The notes: generated by a model from the letters alone, not told the origin. A DNA stretch of 64,000 nucleotides from Paenibacillus melissococcoides (GCA_944800085.1 CALYLO010000004.1:310001-374000), one strand, 5' to 3'; numbered from the stretch's first letter, positions 1 to 8,760 are shown. Numbers and translations are program-made.

Positions 1-125
1 TCTTTTGGCAAATGCGGTAAGGTGTGGGGCGACTAATTGGTCTCGTGGCGGATGCGGTATGTGTGTAGTGGGGCGATTAGTTGGTCTTTTGGCGGATGCG
101 GTATGTGTGTGGGACGACTAGTTGG
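1..125. repeat. Degenerate 40-44 bp tandem repeats
   Basis: Three and a half imperfect copies of a G-rich unit of about 40-44 bp can be read: 1-40, 41-84, 85-125, with a partial copy starting at about 122. Each copy has a core GGATGCGGTA followed by TGTGTG and a GGGGCGACTA/GATTAGTTGG block. A possible reading frame crosses it but has low-complexity composition and no ribosome site, so I do not call a gene. From 126 to 312 I see nothing convincing. The left end of the array lies outside the window. Confidence 0.6.
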
Positions 126-312
126 TCTCTTCGCCGATGCAGGGCGAGTCTGGGGAGATAAGGAGGAGAGGGGGCGGGGGGACTCCAAGCAGATGCAAGG
201 CATTCGCCTTATGCTGCGCTGGTTGCTGCGAATCCTGCAAAAATGCAGCTTTTCCCGAGGTTTTTCGCGCATAATGAAGAAATTCCTGCAAAAGCGCACT
301 AGCGTTGCATAG

Positions 313-1816
313 AACCTGACATGAAGAAGACTTTAAACTCCAGATACGGAACTAATAATCATTATTTATATATATTTACAGTTTCTTTTTTCCTAGCAAA
401 GCCAAAAGTCGATCTCCTACTAAACCATAGGAACATGTTACCATCAAATGTTAATATGCCATTATTACCTATTTAATCACCACTTTAACGGTCTTACATT
501 GCTTTGGGTGTTTTCGTGGTCGACCACCCTTTCGTTTCTTCCGCCTGCCCTTCGAGTGCTTGGTTGGTTTGCGGTGCAGTGCCATCAAAAATTGATCCCA
601 CGTTTTATTCATATAGACCCGAAGCAGCTTTAGAAATGACCATAGCGTTTGAGTGGTGTCAGCCTCCTTCCGGACCAACATGACTAAACCATATGCGATG
701 AAGGCTAAAAAAATCTGGTTCCATACTGCCTCTGGATGGAAACTGTACAAATGGACTAAGCTCATATGTTGCTTCATCCATTTAAAGAATAATTCAATCA
801 TCCAGCGGCGCCGATAAATCTCGCAGATTTGGGCTGCGGACTTATCCCAGACATTCGTAAGCACACGGTACTGGCGGTTCTTCTCATCGGTATACTCCAC
901 TAACCGGAGCTGGGCTTCTATCACATGGCCTTCTTCATCCTTGTAGCTCACGATCACGTCAGCATCACGCACCACAGGCGTCGTTTCATCGATCTCGTGC
1001 TCGCAGATGATCGCCGTCTTGTTGCTTTTCTTAATGCGTGCCACGAAGCGTAGATTATCATCCAGCCACTGCTTATAGTGACCATATGTGATGTACCCGC
1101 GATCCAAAACATGAATGGCATCTTTATCGATCACCAGATCCAAAGCCACTTCGCTGTCAGCAACGCCTCGTGTGGAACAAACAATGTTTTCGGGATAGAC
1201 GGTATCCGGGTCGCAAACAGCAAGTTTGGTGTGGATCTTTACCCCGTTGCTGTGTTTGGAGCAGTAGGCCCATTTTCCAGCGACATCAGGGAGTGTAAGT
1301 ACCGTTGAATCGACAATGCTCAGTTTCCCGATGCCGGGGATACCCTGCTTCGGATAAAGTTGTTGCAAACGTTGTGTCACTTGAATCCATAGCTGCTGCA
1401 ACACCGGTAAAGGCAACGCTCTGAGTGTACGTACGAGTTGGGAAGCGCTAATGGATTTCAAGTGGATCGCCTGCTGCAGCTGTTCGTTCGCACGCAACGC
1501 GTTGCAGATATCTTCGAGGTCCGTGCGTTTATTCAATTGAGCATCAATGAGTAGTTTGATCGCTCTCACGAGTGTAAACTTTCGTCGATAATTGAAGATT
1601 GGGAATTCGTCGTCCGAGAGCTGAATCAAATTTAGGCATTTACAAATGACGGTCTGATCTGGTATATTACCCATGGTCTTTTCTCCTTTTGGTGAGGGAA
1701 TGGGTAACATGCCTATCCTTCAACATTAGGAGATTTTTTTATGAGTTACCAGATATAATCGATCAATAAATTGAAGAAAAAGTAATTAATGAGAAATATA
1801 TTTTTCATGTCAGGTT
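313..1816 (-). mobile_element. IS4-family insertion sequence
   Basis: A transposase gene sits between perfect 13-bp inverted repeats: AACCTGACATGAA at 313-325 and its reverse complement TTCATGTCAGGTT at 1804-1816. The roughly 1.5 kb size and the single DDE transposase fit the IS4 family. I could not find an exact target-site duplication: the flanks GTTGCATAG and GGTGCAAGG are only partly alike. The IS is therefore either old, or its ends extend a few bases beyond what I mark. Confidence 0.75.
469..1674 (-). CDS. IS4-family DDE transposase
   Basis: Transposase of about 401 aa that should cut and join the ends of the surrounding insertion sequence. Visible catalytic landmarks are the first Asp in the IVDSTVL motif, the second Asp in HVLDRGY, and the glutamate in a Y-x2-R-x3-E-x6-K signature (YRRRWMIELFFKWMK) that defines IS4-family DDE enzymes. 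The C-terminus is very basic (KGRRKKRKGGRPRKH), which fits DNA binding. I chose the start at 1674 because AAAGGAG lies 8 nt upstream; an in-frame ATG at 1710 is less well placed. The reading frame is intact, so the element may be active. Confidence 0.9.
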   Translation of the reverse strand: MGNIPDQTVICKCLNLIQLSDDEFPIFNYRRKFTLVRAIKLLIDAQLNKRTDLEDICNALRANEQLQQAIHLKSISASQLVRTLRALPLPVLQQLWIQVTQRLQQLYPKQGIPGIGKLSIVDSTVLTLPDVAGKWAYCSKHSNGVKIHTKLAVCDPDTVYPENIVCSTRGVADSEVALDLVIDKDAIHVLDRGYITYGHYKQWLDDNLRFVARIKKSNKTAIICEHEIDETTPVVRDADVIVSYKDEEGHVIEAQLRLVEYTDEKNRQYRVLTNVWDKSAAQICEIYRRRWMIELFFKWMKQHMSLVHLYSFHPEAVWNQIFLAFIAYGLVMLVRKEADTTQTLWSFLKLLRVYMNKTWDQFLMALHRKPTKHSKGRRKKRKGGRPRKHPKQCKTVKVVIK

Positions 1817-2273
1817 TGGTGCAAGGCTAGTGGCAAAAGCGCAGCTTTTTGGTCTCTCAAGCCTCGGATCGCGGCTGAATGGGCAAAATTGATGCTGATT
1901 TGCAGGAATTCTTTTTTGGGATATAGTGATGCAAGGAGAAACTGCAGTTTTGCAGCATTGAACGAGTGGAGAATCGGATTATAGAGGACTGGACGAGTGC
2001 TGAATTGGGTTATGCAGCAGCATTAGACGAACGCCGATTGCGTTATGCAGTGTTGGATGAGTGCCGAACCGCATGATGCAGCAGCGGATGATGAGAACCA
2101 AACGGCATTTTCATCTTTGAAAGCGAGCCGAGGTAAATTGCCTGGCTGGTAAGAAGCTAACACAGTAATATTACGGGAAGTTAAGTGCCCGGAAAAAGCC
2201 AGCTCGATCCCGGCAAGCCACATATACGGGAGGGGCAACATGCGATCGGGCAGCCTTATGGGCTGCCTGCGCG
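1817..2273. other. Gene-free stretch after the IS element
   Basis: No convincing gene. It holds short direct repeats (1991-2095, listed separately) and a compact hairpin with perfect arms GGCAGCC/GGCTGCC around 2240-2256 that has no U-tract. The stretch has several GCAAAA/TGCAG words that also occur left of the IS element (230-300), so both flanks look like one repeat-rich intergenic region split by the insertion. Confidence 0.45.
1991..2095. repeat. Degenerate about 31-bp tandem repeats
   Basis: Three imperfect copies of a unit of roughly 31-35 bp: 1991-2025, 2026-2056 and 2057-2087, then a short tail. Each unit carries GACGAGTGC/GACGAACGCC, a CGAAT/CGATT word and TTATGCAG or GATGCAGCAGC. 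No palindromic structure or spacer pattern of a CRISPR is present. Function unknown. Confidence 0.5.
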
Positions 2274-2311
2274 AAGAAAAAAGGGAGGGGCGCTTTGGCG
2301 TCTCTCCCTTT
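2274..2311 (-). terminator. Intrinsic terminator of the EamA-type gene
   Basis: On the minus strand a 14-bp stem with a few G-U pairs (arms 2298-2311 and 2280-2293, loop 2294-2297) is followed by a run of six T. It lies about 30 nt beyond the stop codon of the transporter gene. Confidence 0.8.
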
Positions 2312-2343
2312 CCCGTAGTGGTTATATGTTGTGAAAAGTGTGT

Positions 2344-3372
2344 TTATCCTGTTGGCGCATGCGATTGCTTCTTGGCGGGCCGGCGTGCTGCCGAAGGACG
2401 GGAGGCCGCCGGCTTGCGCGCCTCAAGGGCCGCTTCCCGCCGCGTAATCAGATTGTTGGCGATCAGCGCGCCGACGATAAGGAGCGATTCGATAATCTCG
2501 GCCGCGGAGACCGCATAGCCCTGGATGACCGAGATGACGAAGGTCGTCGCAGGCACGAAATTAATGAACAGCATGCCGTTCACCGAATTGAGCTGTTGAA
2601 TCCCCTGTATCCAGCTCAGCAGGGCCATCAGCCCCGCGACGACGATCATGAACAGCAGCTCCGGAATGACCCTCATCACCTGGGACGCTTCGGGTACCTC
2701 GATGAGGCCGAGAAGCGTCAGGCCGACGACGGCGGCTATCGTCGTCGCCGCTCCGTAGATGCAGGTCAGCGTAGAGAAGCGAAGCGCCGACCAGCCGGAG
2801 AATTGGCCGCTGCCGACGGTGAAGACGACCCATCCGATAACGCCGGCGAATACCGACAGGAGGGGCAGCAGCTTCAGACTGCCGTTCGCGAAGGCGGTGA
2901 AATCGCCCTTCGTGACGACGAAGAGCACGCCGATGAAAGCGACGGCCACGCAGCCCAAGGTCCGGATATTCGGACGCTTGCGGGTCAGCGACCAGACGAG
3001 CAGCACGGCGAGCATCGGCATGAACGATTCCATGATCGACGCGAGCAGCACGCCGGATTTGCCCAAGTGATGCTGGCCCCAGAAGACGCCAAAGTTATAT
3101 ACCATAAAAGCGAGTGTTCCCAAGCCCCACAGCTTCATGCCGTGGCCTTCGGTCCGGAATGCCTTTTTGCCTTCCTTCCAGGCAAGAAGCAGAACCAGCA
3201 GCACGGCGACGGCGCTGTAGCGGATGCCGGAGAACCAGAACGGATCGATATGATGCAGCGCGCTCTCGGCGACAGGGAACATCGCTCCCCATGCGATTGC
3301 GGAGAACAAACAAAATAAAGCGCCTTTCCAAAAACGGGACTTGCTCAAGATGTCACTCACTCCTGTATTCAC
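2344..3372 (-). CDS. EamA/DMT-family transporter
   Basis: Integral membrane permease of up to 342 aa with about ten hydrophobic segments in two similar halves, as in the drug/metabolite transporter superfamily (EamA domains). The motif AWGAMFPVAE in the first helix and a second repeat beginning around FAGVIGWVVF are typical. The substrate cannot be read from the sequence; families of this kind export amino acids, drugs or metabolites. The tail after about residue 318 is rich in Ala, Pro, Arg and Lys and probably cytoplasmic. The GTG at 3372 has no good ribosome site; a TTG at 3348, 11 nt after AGGAG, may be the true start. It is divergent from a LysR regulator, which probably controls it. Confidence 0.85.
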   Translation of the reverse strand: MNTGVSDILSKSRFWKGALFCLFSAIAWGAMFPVAESALHHIDPFWFSGIRYSAVAVLLVLLLAWKEGKKAFRTEGHGMKLWGLGTLAFMVYNFGVFWGQHHLGKSGVLLASIMESFMPMLAVLLVWSLTRKRPNIRTLGCVAVAFIGVLFVVTKGDFTAFANGSLKLLPLLSVFAGVIGWVVFTVGSGQFSGWSALRFSTLTCIYGAATTIAAVVGLTLLGLIEVPEASQVMRVIPELLFMIVVAGLMALLSWIQGIQQLNSVNGMLFINFVPATTFVISVIQGYAVSAAEIIESLLIVGALIANNLITRREAALEARKPAASRPSAARRPAKKQSHAPTG

Positions 3373-3436
3373 TATCCGAATTAAAGCAGCTAACCTACAT
3401 CATAGTGCGGGTCAGCTATCTTGTAAAACAATTGAA

Positions 3437-3455
3437 AGTGATTTAAGATATCACT
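3437..3455. promoter_or_regulatory. Palindromic operator, candidate LysR site
   Basis: A perfect inverted repeat AGTGAT-N7-ATCACT lies in the intergenic space between the divergent transporter and LysR genes. The symmetry and place fit a LysR-type (T-N11-A class) binding site that would control both directions. This is inference from position and symmetry only. Confidence 0.55.
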
Positions 3456-3501
3456 GGTAATGATACCTGAATCAGCACGGGATTGGAGGGACAAGCCAGC
3501 G

Positions 3502-4392
3502 ATGGAAATCAGCGATATACACATTTTTTTAGCGGTCGTCGAGCATGGCAGCGTCAGCCGGGCGGCGGAAGAGATGGGTTACGTCCAGTCCAATGTGACC
3601 GCCCGGATTCGCCTGATGGAGCAGGAGATCGGATACCCGCTGTTCCACCGCCACCGCCGGGGCATGACCTTGAATGCGGAGGGGCGGAAGCTGCTCCGCT
3701 ACGCGGAGCGCATGGCTTTGCTGATGTCGGAGATGAAGAAGGCGTTCCAGGATCCCGACGATCCGGCCGGGTCTCTGCTTATCGGATCGATCGAGACGGT
3801 CGTCGGGCTGCCTGATATCCTCAGTCTGTTCTACCGCAACCATCCGAAGGTCGATATTTCTCTCGTGACGGGCGTGACCGAGAAGCTGACCGAAGAGGTG
3901 CTTGAATATAACTTGGATGGCGCGTTCGTCTCCGGGCCGGTGAACGCGGCCAATATCGAGACGATTCCGGTCTTCGAGGAGGAGCTGGTGCTTGTCTGCG
4001 GACCGGATGCATCGGAGGGCCGGCCCGGCAAGCCGCTTCCGTTCCGGGAGCTGCTGCATCTGCCGCTGCTCGTCTTCCGGCGCGGCTGCGGATACCGGGC
4101 GCAGCTCGAACGATGGCTGCAGCAGGAAGGCATTCAGCCGACGAAGGTGATGGAGTTCGGCACGCTGGAGACGATCATCGGCACGGTCGCGGCCGGACTC
4201 GGCATTACTGTCGTGCCGCGGGCCGCCGTGAAGAAGCAGGAGGCGGAGGGCACGCTCAACGTGTTTCCGATTCCGGCCCCGTTCAACAAGGTGTCTGTCG
4301 TCTACATCCGCCGGGGAGACTCTTATCTGGGCAGCGTGGAACGGAGATTTATTGAAGCAATCGGAGTGATTCGAAGCCGGCGAACCGCGTGA
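3502..4392 (+). CDS. LysR-family transcriptional regulator
   Basis: About 296 aa. The N-terminus (residues 1-60) is a LysR winged helix-turn-helix: FLAVVEHGSVSRAAEEM followed by VTARIRLMEQEIGYPLFHR. The rest is a periplasmic-binding-protein-like effector domain of normal length. I use the ATG at 3502 because GGAGGG lies about 11 nt upstream; an in-frame ATG at 3460 adds 14 residues that the family does not have. It is transcribed away from the EamA-type gene with a palindrome in the shared promoter region, the classic layout of a LysR activator and its target. The effector ligand is unknown. Confidence 0.9.
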   Translation: MEISDIHIFLAVVEHGSVSRAAEEMGYVQSNVTARIRLMEQEIGYPLFHRHRRGMTLNAEGRKLLRYAERMALLMSEMKKAFQDPDDPAGSLLIGSIETVVGLPDILSLFYRNHPKVDISLVTGVTEKLTEEVLEYNLDGAFVSGPVNAANIETIPVFEEELVLVCGPDASEGRPGKPLPFRELLHLPLLVFRRGCGYRAQLERWLQQEGIQPTKVMEFGTLETIIGTVAAGLGITVVPRAAVKKQEAEGTLNVFPIPAPFNKVSVVYIRRGDSYLGSVERRFIEAIGVIRSRRTA

Positions 4393-4460
4393 AGCGATTG
4401 TGCGGCAGCGAATAGAGGACGAAAGTCCAGGCAGCGCGGCGGAGAGCGAACTGTTTGAAT

Positions 4461-4500
4461 CGAAGAAGGAGCGGTCCATGGCGGGCGCGCTCCTTCTTCG
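4461..4500. terminator. Strong hairpin between convergent genes
   Basis: Perfect 13-bp arms CGAAGAAGGAGCG (4461-4473) and CGCTCCTTCTTCG (4488-4500) lie between the convergent LysR and feo operons. There is no good U-tract on either side, so it may be a weak bidirectional terminator or only a structural barrier. Confidence 0.5.
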
Positions 4501-4502
4501 CT

Positions 4503-4679
4503 CTATTCAGTTCCCTTCTGCTCCGGCTTCGGCGCGGAAGCGCAGCTTCCGGAAGGGCAGGAGCGATTCAGGGCGCATGAGGCGCAAGCGCCCTGCTTGC
4601 TTTTGCGGATATGCCGGATCAGCGTCCAGCCGGCGTAGCCGAAGATAGCGGATACGAGGGCAATTTCGAACCAGGGCAT
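4503..4679 (-). CDS. FeoB-associated Cys-rich membrane protein
   Basis: Small protein of 58 aa with one N-terminal membrane helix (about residues 4-20, FEIALVSAIFGYAGWTLI) and a cytoplasmic tail with four cysteines (CASCALNRSCPSGSC). Proteins like this follow feoB in many Firmicutes and are thought to help iron handling or complex assembly; that role is inferred from context. It is the last gene of the feo operon, 15 nt after the feoB stop. The start at 4679 is preferred because AAGG sits 9 nt upstream; upstream ATGs overlap that site. Confidence 0.8.
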   Translation of the reverse strand: MPWFEIALVSAIFGYAGWTLIRHIRKSKQGACASCALNRSCPSGSCASAPKPEQKGTE

Positions 4680-4694
4680 CACCATCATCCTTTC

Positions 4695-6797
4695 TTACAG
4701 ATAGCCAAGCCAATGTCCAATTATCGTGACAACCAGCGCCGCGGCATAGGCAAGGACGAGCGAATAGCCGACAGAGAACCACGTCCACCGCCATGAAGCC
4801 GTCTCCTTCCGCAGGATGCCGACGGTCGCGAGACAAGGGACGTACAGCAGCAAGAACACGCAGAACGTATAAGCGGACAGCGGCGTGAAGGCTTGGGCGA
4901 TCTGTGCCTGCAGCATCGCCGTATCCGGCGCATGATAGATGATGTTCATCGTGGAGACGACGATTTCTTTGGCCAGGAACCCGGTCAAGAGCGCGGCCCC
5001 GGCTTGCCATGTCCCGAATCCAAGCGGTGCGAGCAGCGGGGCGAGGAAGCCGCCGATCATCGCCAGGAAGCTATCGTCCATCTCTACTCCGAGCCCGCCG
5101 GGGCCGGCGTAGGTGAGGAACCAGATCAGGACCGAGCCGCCGAGAATGAACGTGCCCGCTTTGCGGACGAAGCCCTTGCCCTTCTCCCATGTGCTGCGGA
5201 ACAGCGTCTGCCATTGCGGCATGCGGTAAGGCGGCAGCTCGACGACGAAGATGCTGTGCTCTTCCTTCATCAAGCGCTTCGTGAACAGCTTCGCCAGCAG
5301 CAGCGACAGCACGATGCTGAGCAAGTACAGGCTGAGCACGACGATCGCCTGATGCGCCTGGAAGAACACGCCGGCGAAGAGCGCATAGACCGACAGCCGG
5401 GCGGAGCAGGACATGAGCGAGACGAGCAGCGTCGTGACCAGTCGCTCCCGCGGCTGTTCGATGGTGCGTGCCGCCATAATGCCCGGCACGTTGCAGCCGA
5501 AGCCGATGACGAACGGGATGAACGCTTTGCCGTTCAGGCCGACCGCTTCCATCAGCCGGTCCATGACGACGGTGACCCGGGCCATATAACCAGAATCTTC
5601 AATGAACGAGATGAAGAGGAAGAGCAAAAAGATTTGCGGCACGAACACAAGCACGCCTCCAACCCCGGCGATAATCCCGTCCTCCAGCAGCGCATGCGTG
5701 AAGGAGGAGGCTCCCGCCGCGTCCAGCAGCGCCGCTATCCCTTCGGTCAGCGGACCGGAGAAGAACGCGTCCAGCGCATCCGACAACGGCGTGCCGAGCC
5801 AATCGAAGGTGACTTTGAAGGTCAGGAACATGATCAGGATAAATATCGGAATGCCGAGCCATCGATTCGTGACAATGTTGTCGAGGCGCTCTGTCATGGT
5901 CCGGGCCGGCCGCTGCTCCGCATGGACCGACGAAGCGATGGCCTGACGGATGAATTCCATCCGGACGCTGCGCAGCCGCTGCGGAAGATGGAGCGCGGCG
6001 CCGCTGTCCTGTAAGCGCTGCTCGGCTTCCTCGATAATACGCCCGATCTGGCGGGCTTGTTCGGCGCCTAGCCGCTTCTGTACGGATTGGCGAACCGTCT
6101 CGTTCTGCTCGATATATTGCAGCGCCGTCCACCGAACCGGAATGGCGTCATCGCCGGGAAGAAGCGCGGAGATCCGCTCGATCGCCCGCTCCGCCTCATC
6201 GCCGTAATTCAGCACGAGCGGGCTGCGCCTTTCGTTGGCGTCGTCAGGCGGCGTTGCTGCGCTGCCGCCAGATGCGGGCCCGCGAGCCGAGGCCTGCGGA
6301 GATGCTTCTTCGGCCGCCTGCGGCTGCAGGCGCTCCAAAATATTGGCGATGCCCTGCTTCTTGCGGGCGTTCACCGGAATGACCGGGACGCCGAGCGCGG
6401 CGGACAGCTTCGCCGGATCGATATGGATGCCTCTTCCGGCTGCCACATCCGTCATATTGAGGGCGACATATACAGGCACGCCATACTCCAGCAGCTGTAC
6501 AGTCAGCATAAGGTTGCGCTCCAATTGGGAGGCGTCCACGACATTGACAATCGCGTTCGGGCATTCGTCGAGCAGGTACTGCACGGCGACGCTCTCATCT
6601 TTGGACATCGGATGAAGCGAGTAGATGCCCGGCAGATCAATCAGGGCGCCTGCCTGACGATGCAGCCGCCCCACCTTTTTCTCCACGGTTACGCCTGTCC
6701 AGTTGCCGACGTATTCGTAGGAGCGGGTCAGGGCGTTGAACAGGGAAGTCTTGCCGGTATTCGGATTGCCGACCAGCGCGGTAATCTGAGCGCTCAT
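4695..6797 (-). CDS. feoB: Ferrous iron transport protein B
   Basis: Fe(II) uptake permease of 700 aa. The N-terminal G-protein domain has G1 GNPNTGKTS (residues 10-18), G3 DLPGIYSL and G4 NMTD. The C-terminal half holds the paired Gate motifs and many membrane helices; the block GFGCNVPGIMAARTI carries the conserved cysteine gate. The length is normal for FeoB. The start at 6797 overlaps the feoA stop by 4 nt (ATGA), pointing to translational coupling; a long in-frame extension upstream is only the antisense-free read-through of feoA in another frame. Expression should be Fur-repressed through the box at 7109-7127. Confidence 0.97.
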   Translation of the reverse strand: MSAQITALVGNPNTGKTSLFNALTRSYEYVGNWTGVTVEKKVGRLHRQAGALIDLPGIYSLHPMSKDESVAVQYLLDECPNAIVNVVDASQLERNLMLTVQLLEYGVPVYVALNMTDVAAGRGIHIDPAKLSAALGVPVIPVNARKKQGIANILERLQPQAAEEASPQASARGPASGGSAATPPDDANERRSPLVLNYGDEAERAIERISALLPGDDAIPVRWTALQYIEQNETVRQSVQKRLGAEQARQIGRIIEEAEQRLQDSGAALHLPQRLRSVRMEFIRQAIASSVHAEQRPARTMTERLDNIVTNRWLGIPIFILIMFLTFKVTFDWLGTPLSDALDAFFSGPLTEGIAALLDAAGASSFTHALLEDGIIAGVGGVLVFVPQIFLLFLFISFIEDSGYMARVTVVMDRLMEAVGLNGKAFIPFVIGFGCNVPGIMAARTIEQPRERLVTTLLVSLMSCSARLSVYALFAGVFFQAHQAIVVLSLYLLSIVLSLLLAKLFTKRLMKEEHSIFVVELPPYRMPQWQTLFRSTWEKGKGFVRKAGTFILGGSVLIWFLTYAGPGGLGVEMDDSFLAMIGGFLAPLLAPLGFGTWQAGAALLTGFLAKEIVVSTMNIIYHAPDTAMLQAQIAQAFTPLSAYTFCVFLLLYVPCLATVGILRKETASWRWTWFSVGYSLVLAYAAALVVTIIGHWLGYL

Positions 6798-7066
6798 ACC
6801 GCATTCACCCCGATACGCCCGGCCTCGCTCCGGCGAATGCCGATCAGTTGGCCGTTCGCTTCGAGCGTGAGCGGTCCGCCGAGCAGGCCGGCGTGCATGA
6901 CCTGGACATGCGTGCCTTCCTCGACTCCGAGCTCCATCAAGCGCCGGCAGACGGCTGGATTGGCTTCGGACAGATCGCAAATACAGCCTGTCTGGCCAGG
7001 CTTGAGTTCGCATAGCGGGGTGATTGATAGAGCAGGACGGGGATAATGACGGCCCATCGAGTTCAT
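6794..7066 (-). CDS. feoA: Ferrous iron transport protein A
   Basis: 90-aa SH3-like cytosolic partner of FeoB. It shows the family pattern of L-x2-L-x2-G followed by a ligand-like core with RRLMELGVEEGTHVQV and a C-terminal GIRRSEAGRIGV strand. It is the first gene of the operon, overlapping feoB by 4 nt and lying 43 nt downstream of a Fur box. An in-frame ATG at residue 4 is also possible as start. Confidence 0.93.
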   Translation of the reverse strand: MNSMGRHYPRPALSITPLCELKPGQTGCICDLSEANPAVCRRLMELGVEEGTHVQVMHAGLLGGPLTLEANGQLIGIRRSEAGRIGVNAV

Positions 7067-7108
7067 ACCTTCTTTCTGTGAGCGGAATAATAGTCTCAGT
7101 TAACAAAT

Positions 7109-7127
7109 GGTAATGAGAATCTTTATC
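7109..7127 (-). promoter_or_regulatory. Fur box of the feo operon
   Basis: The 19 bases match 16 of 19 positions of the Fur consensus GATAATGATAATCATTATC, counted by eye. The box lies 43 nt upstream of the feoA start, overlapping where a promoter is expected. Iron repletion should silence feoAB. Confidence 0.8.
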
Positions 7128-7452
7128 AATTGGTGATCGGATTTTATCACAGCCATGTCCGGGTCCTCTGTGATTTTGATCATAGACAAAAGAAGTGTCC
7201 GGGCATTTTCCGAAGTATGTTTCCTGCGGAAACAATGTGGCTGCTCATGCAGTCTTGCCTGCACGGCGCTCCCGCATCGAATTCAACCCATCTTCCCAGT
7301 GCTCGAACACCGGCCTCTTTGAACACGCGCTTAACTATGGAATGATTGGAAAAAGTAGAATCGCGATGGAGAAAGAAGCTGGATTTCCTTTACTTTGAGA
7401 GGCGTTCTCTATTAGAATAGAGAGAAAATTATTTTGAGAAGGAGATAGCGGG
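7128..7452. other. Intergenic region between feo and aldolase gene
   Basis: No supported gene. It contains an inverted repeat TCTCTATT-AG-AATAGAGA at 7406-7423, about 30 nt ahead of the aldolase start. This could be an operator or mRNA hairpin. Short open frames here have no ribosome site. Confidence 0.4.
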
Positions 7453-8421
7453 ATGAAAACGAATCATTGTAAAATTATCGACTGCACCATTCGCGACGGC
7501 GGTCTCGTCAATAACTGGGATTTCAGCGTCGAGTTCGTGCAAAGCTTGTATGCCTCATTGAACGAAGCGGGCGTCGATTATATGGAAATTGGCTACAAAA
7601 ACTCGCCGAAATTGCTTAAAGGCGCTGATGAAGCAGGCCCTTGGCGTTTTTTGGATGACGATTTCCTGCGTAAAGTCATTCCGCAAAAAGGAACAACCAA
7701 GCTGTCGGCCCTCGTTGATATCGGACGGGTGGACGAAAATGATATTTTGCCTCGTTCCGAGAGCATGCTTGATCTGATCCGTGTCGCTTGCTACAGCAAA
7801 GACGTCGACAAAGCGCTTGATCTGATTCAGCTTTTCCACGATCGGGGCTATGAGACAACCATTAATATTATGGCGCTCTCCAACGTGATGGAGAACGATC
7901 TGATTGAAGCCTTCGCCATGATTAAGGACAGCCCGGTAGACATCGTCTATATTGTCGATTCTTACGGCAGCCTCGATCATAACGATATACATTACCTGGT
8001 GCATAAGTTCAAGGAGTATCTGCCGAACAAGCGCCTGGGCGTGCACACGCACAACAATATGCAGCTCGCCTTCTCCAATACGCTCGTCGCAGCCGAACTG
8101 GGCGTCGAGATTCTGGACGCCTCCGTCTACGGCATGGGACGCGGCGCGGGGAACTGCCCGACCGAGCTGCTGCTGACGCATCTGAAGAACAGCAGATACC
8201 ATATGCGTCCGGTGCTCGGTTTCATCCAAAATTATATGCTGCAGACGCGCGAAAAATGGGAGTGGGGGTACCTGATTCCTTATCTGGTCACCGGAACGCT
8301 CGATGAACATCCCCGTTCGGCCATGGCGCTGCTCGCCTCGGACGAGCGTGACCAATACGTCGAGTTCTACGATCGCATGACGACGCCGGAAGTCAGCTTT
8401 TCCCAGAAGAAGCCGGAATAA
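7453..8421 (+). CDS. HMG-CoA-lyase-like aldolase domain protein
   Basis: 322-aa DRE-TIM-family enzyme. The motif CTIRDGGLVNNW near residue 11 matches the DxTxRDG signature that holds the metal-binding Asp, and the metal-binding HTHNN motif (GVHTHNNMQLAFSN) and GMGRGAGN follow in the expected order. The closest broad relatives are 4-hydroxy-2-oxovalerate aldolase and HMG-CoA lyase, but the substrate cannot be deduced. The start has AAGGAG 8 nt upstream. It is monocistronic, with its own terminator after the stop. Sugar-antibiotic or polysaccharide clusters often carry such aldolases; nothing here shows which pathway it serves. Confidence 0.85.
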   Translation: MKTNHCKIIDCTIRDGGLVNNWDFSVEFVQSLYASLNEAGVDYMEIGYKNSPKLLKGADEAGPWRFLDDDFLRKVIPQKGTTKLSALVDIGRVDENDILPRSESMLDLIRVACYSKDVDKALDLIQLFHDRGYETTINIMALSNVMENDLIEAFAMIKDSPVDIVYIVDSYGSLDHNDIHYLVHKFKEYLPNKRLGVHTHNNMQLAFSNTLVAAELGVEILDASVYGMGRGAGNCPTELLLTHLKNSRYHMRPVLGFIQNYMLQTREKWEWGYLIPYLVTGTLDEHPRSAMALLASDERDQYVEFYDRMTTPEVSFSQKKPE

Positions 8422-8438
8422 TGAGATAAAGCGAAGAT

Positions 8439-8474
8439 GGCCCGCTCCCAAGACAGGGATGCGGGCTGATTTTC
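8439..8474 (+). terminator. Terminator of aldolase gene
   Basis: A stem of GGCCCGCTCCC (8439-8449) with GGGATGCGGGCT (8455-8466) is followed by GATTTTC. One mismatch, short U-tract. Confidence 0.6.
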
Positions 8475-8500
8475 ATGACGCCATGCTGTGGGGGCCTTCA

Positions 8501-8758
8501 TCAATCCATACGGATATATTGTCTTTGGCCCGTTTTCGCATTGTAGTATACCTGATATTTATGACCGTCACGAGGATCGATAAAAATTTCCTTGGTCGGG
8601 GCATAATCGGCGTTGATGCCGATCGCGTCGCGAGGATTATCGACTTGCTTGTAGCGCTTGTCATAATAGGTTTTGCCGACGATGATGAGGATGATAAGGG
8701 CAAGCAAAGGGAGCCCGTATACGACTAACGCCGTACCGATCACGATCCACATAGGCAT
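8501..8758 (-). CDS. Small membrane protein, unknown function
   Basis: 85 aa with a single long hydrophobic helix at residues 4-30 (WIVIGTALVVYGLPLLALII) followed by a charged cytoplasmic tail. I do not recognise the family. It begins 2 nt after the stop of the YbjQ-family gene, so the two form one operon, and may act together at the membrane. Confidence 0.7.
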   Translation of the reverse strand: MPMWIVIGTALVVYGLPLLALIILIIVGKTYYDKRYKQVDNPRDAIGINADYAPTKEIFIDPRDGHKYQVYYNAKTGQRQYIRMD

Positions 8759-8760
8759 GC

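Noticed and set aside
1..125. CRISPR-like array
   Set aside because: Units are degenerate and directly adjacent, with no unique spacers and no cas genes nearby.
2338..3318. Long plus-strand open frame opposite the EamA-type gene
   Set aside because: Arg/Asp/His-rich translation without any domain, typical of a shadow of a GC-rich membrane-protein gene; no ribosome site.
4893..7046. Long plus-strand frames opposite feoB
   Set aside because: Same strand shadow effect; the minus strand encodes an intact FeoB with all G motifs.
6798..7235. N-terminal extension of FeoB to 7235
   Set aside because: The extra residues are feoA read in another frame; the ATG overlapping the feoA stop gives the family start.
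7130..7398. Small plus-strand frames before the aldolase gene
   Set aside because: No ribosome site, no similarity, low coding quality; treated as intergenic.
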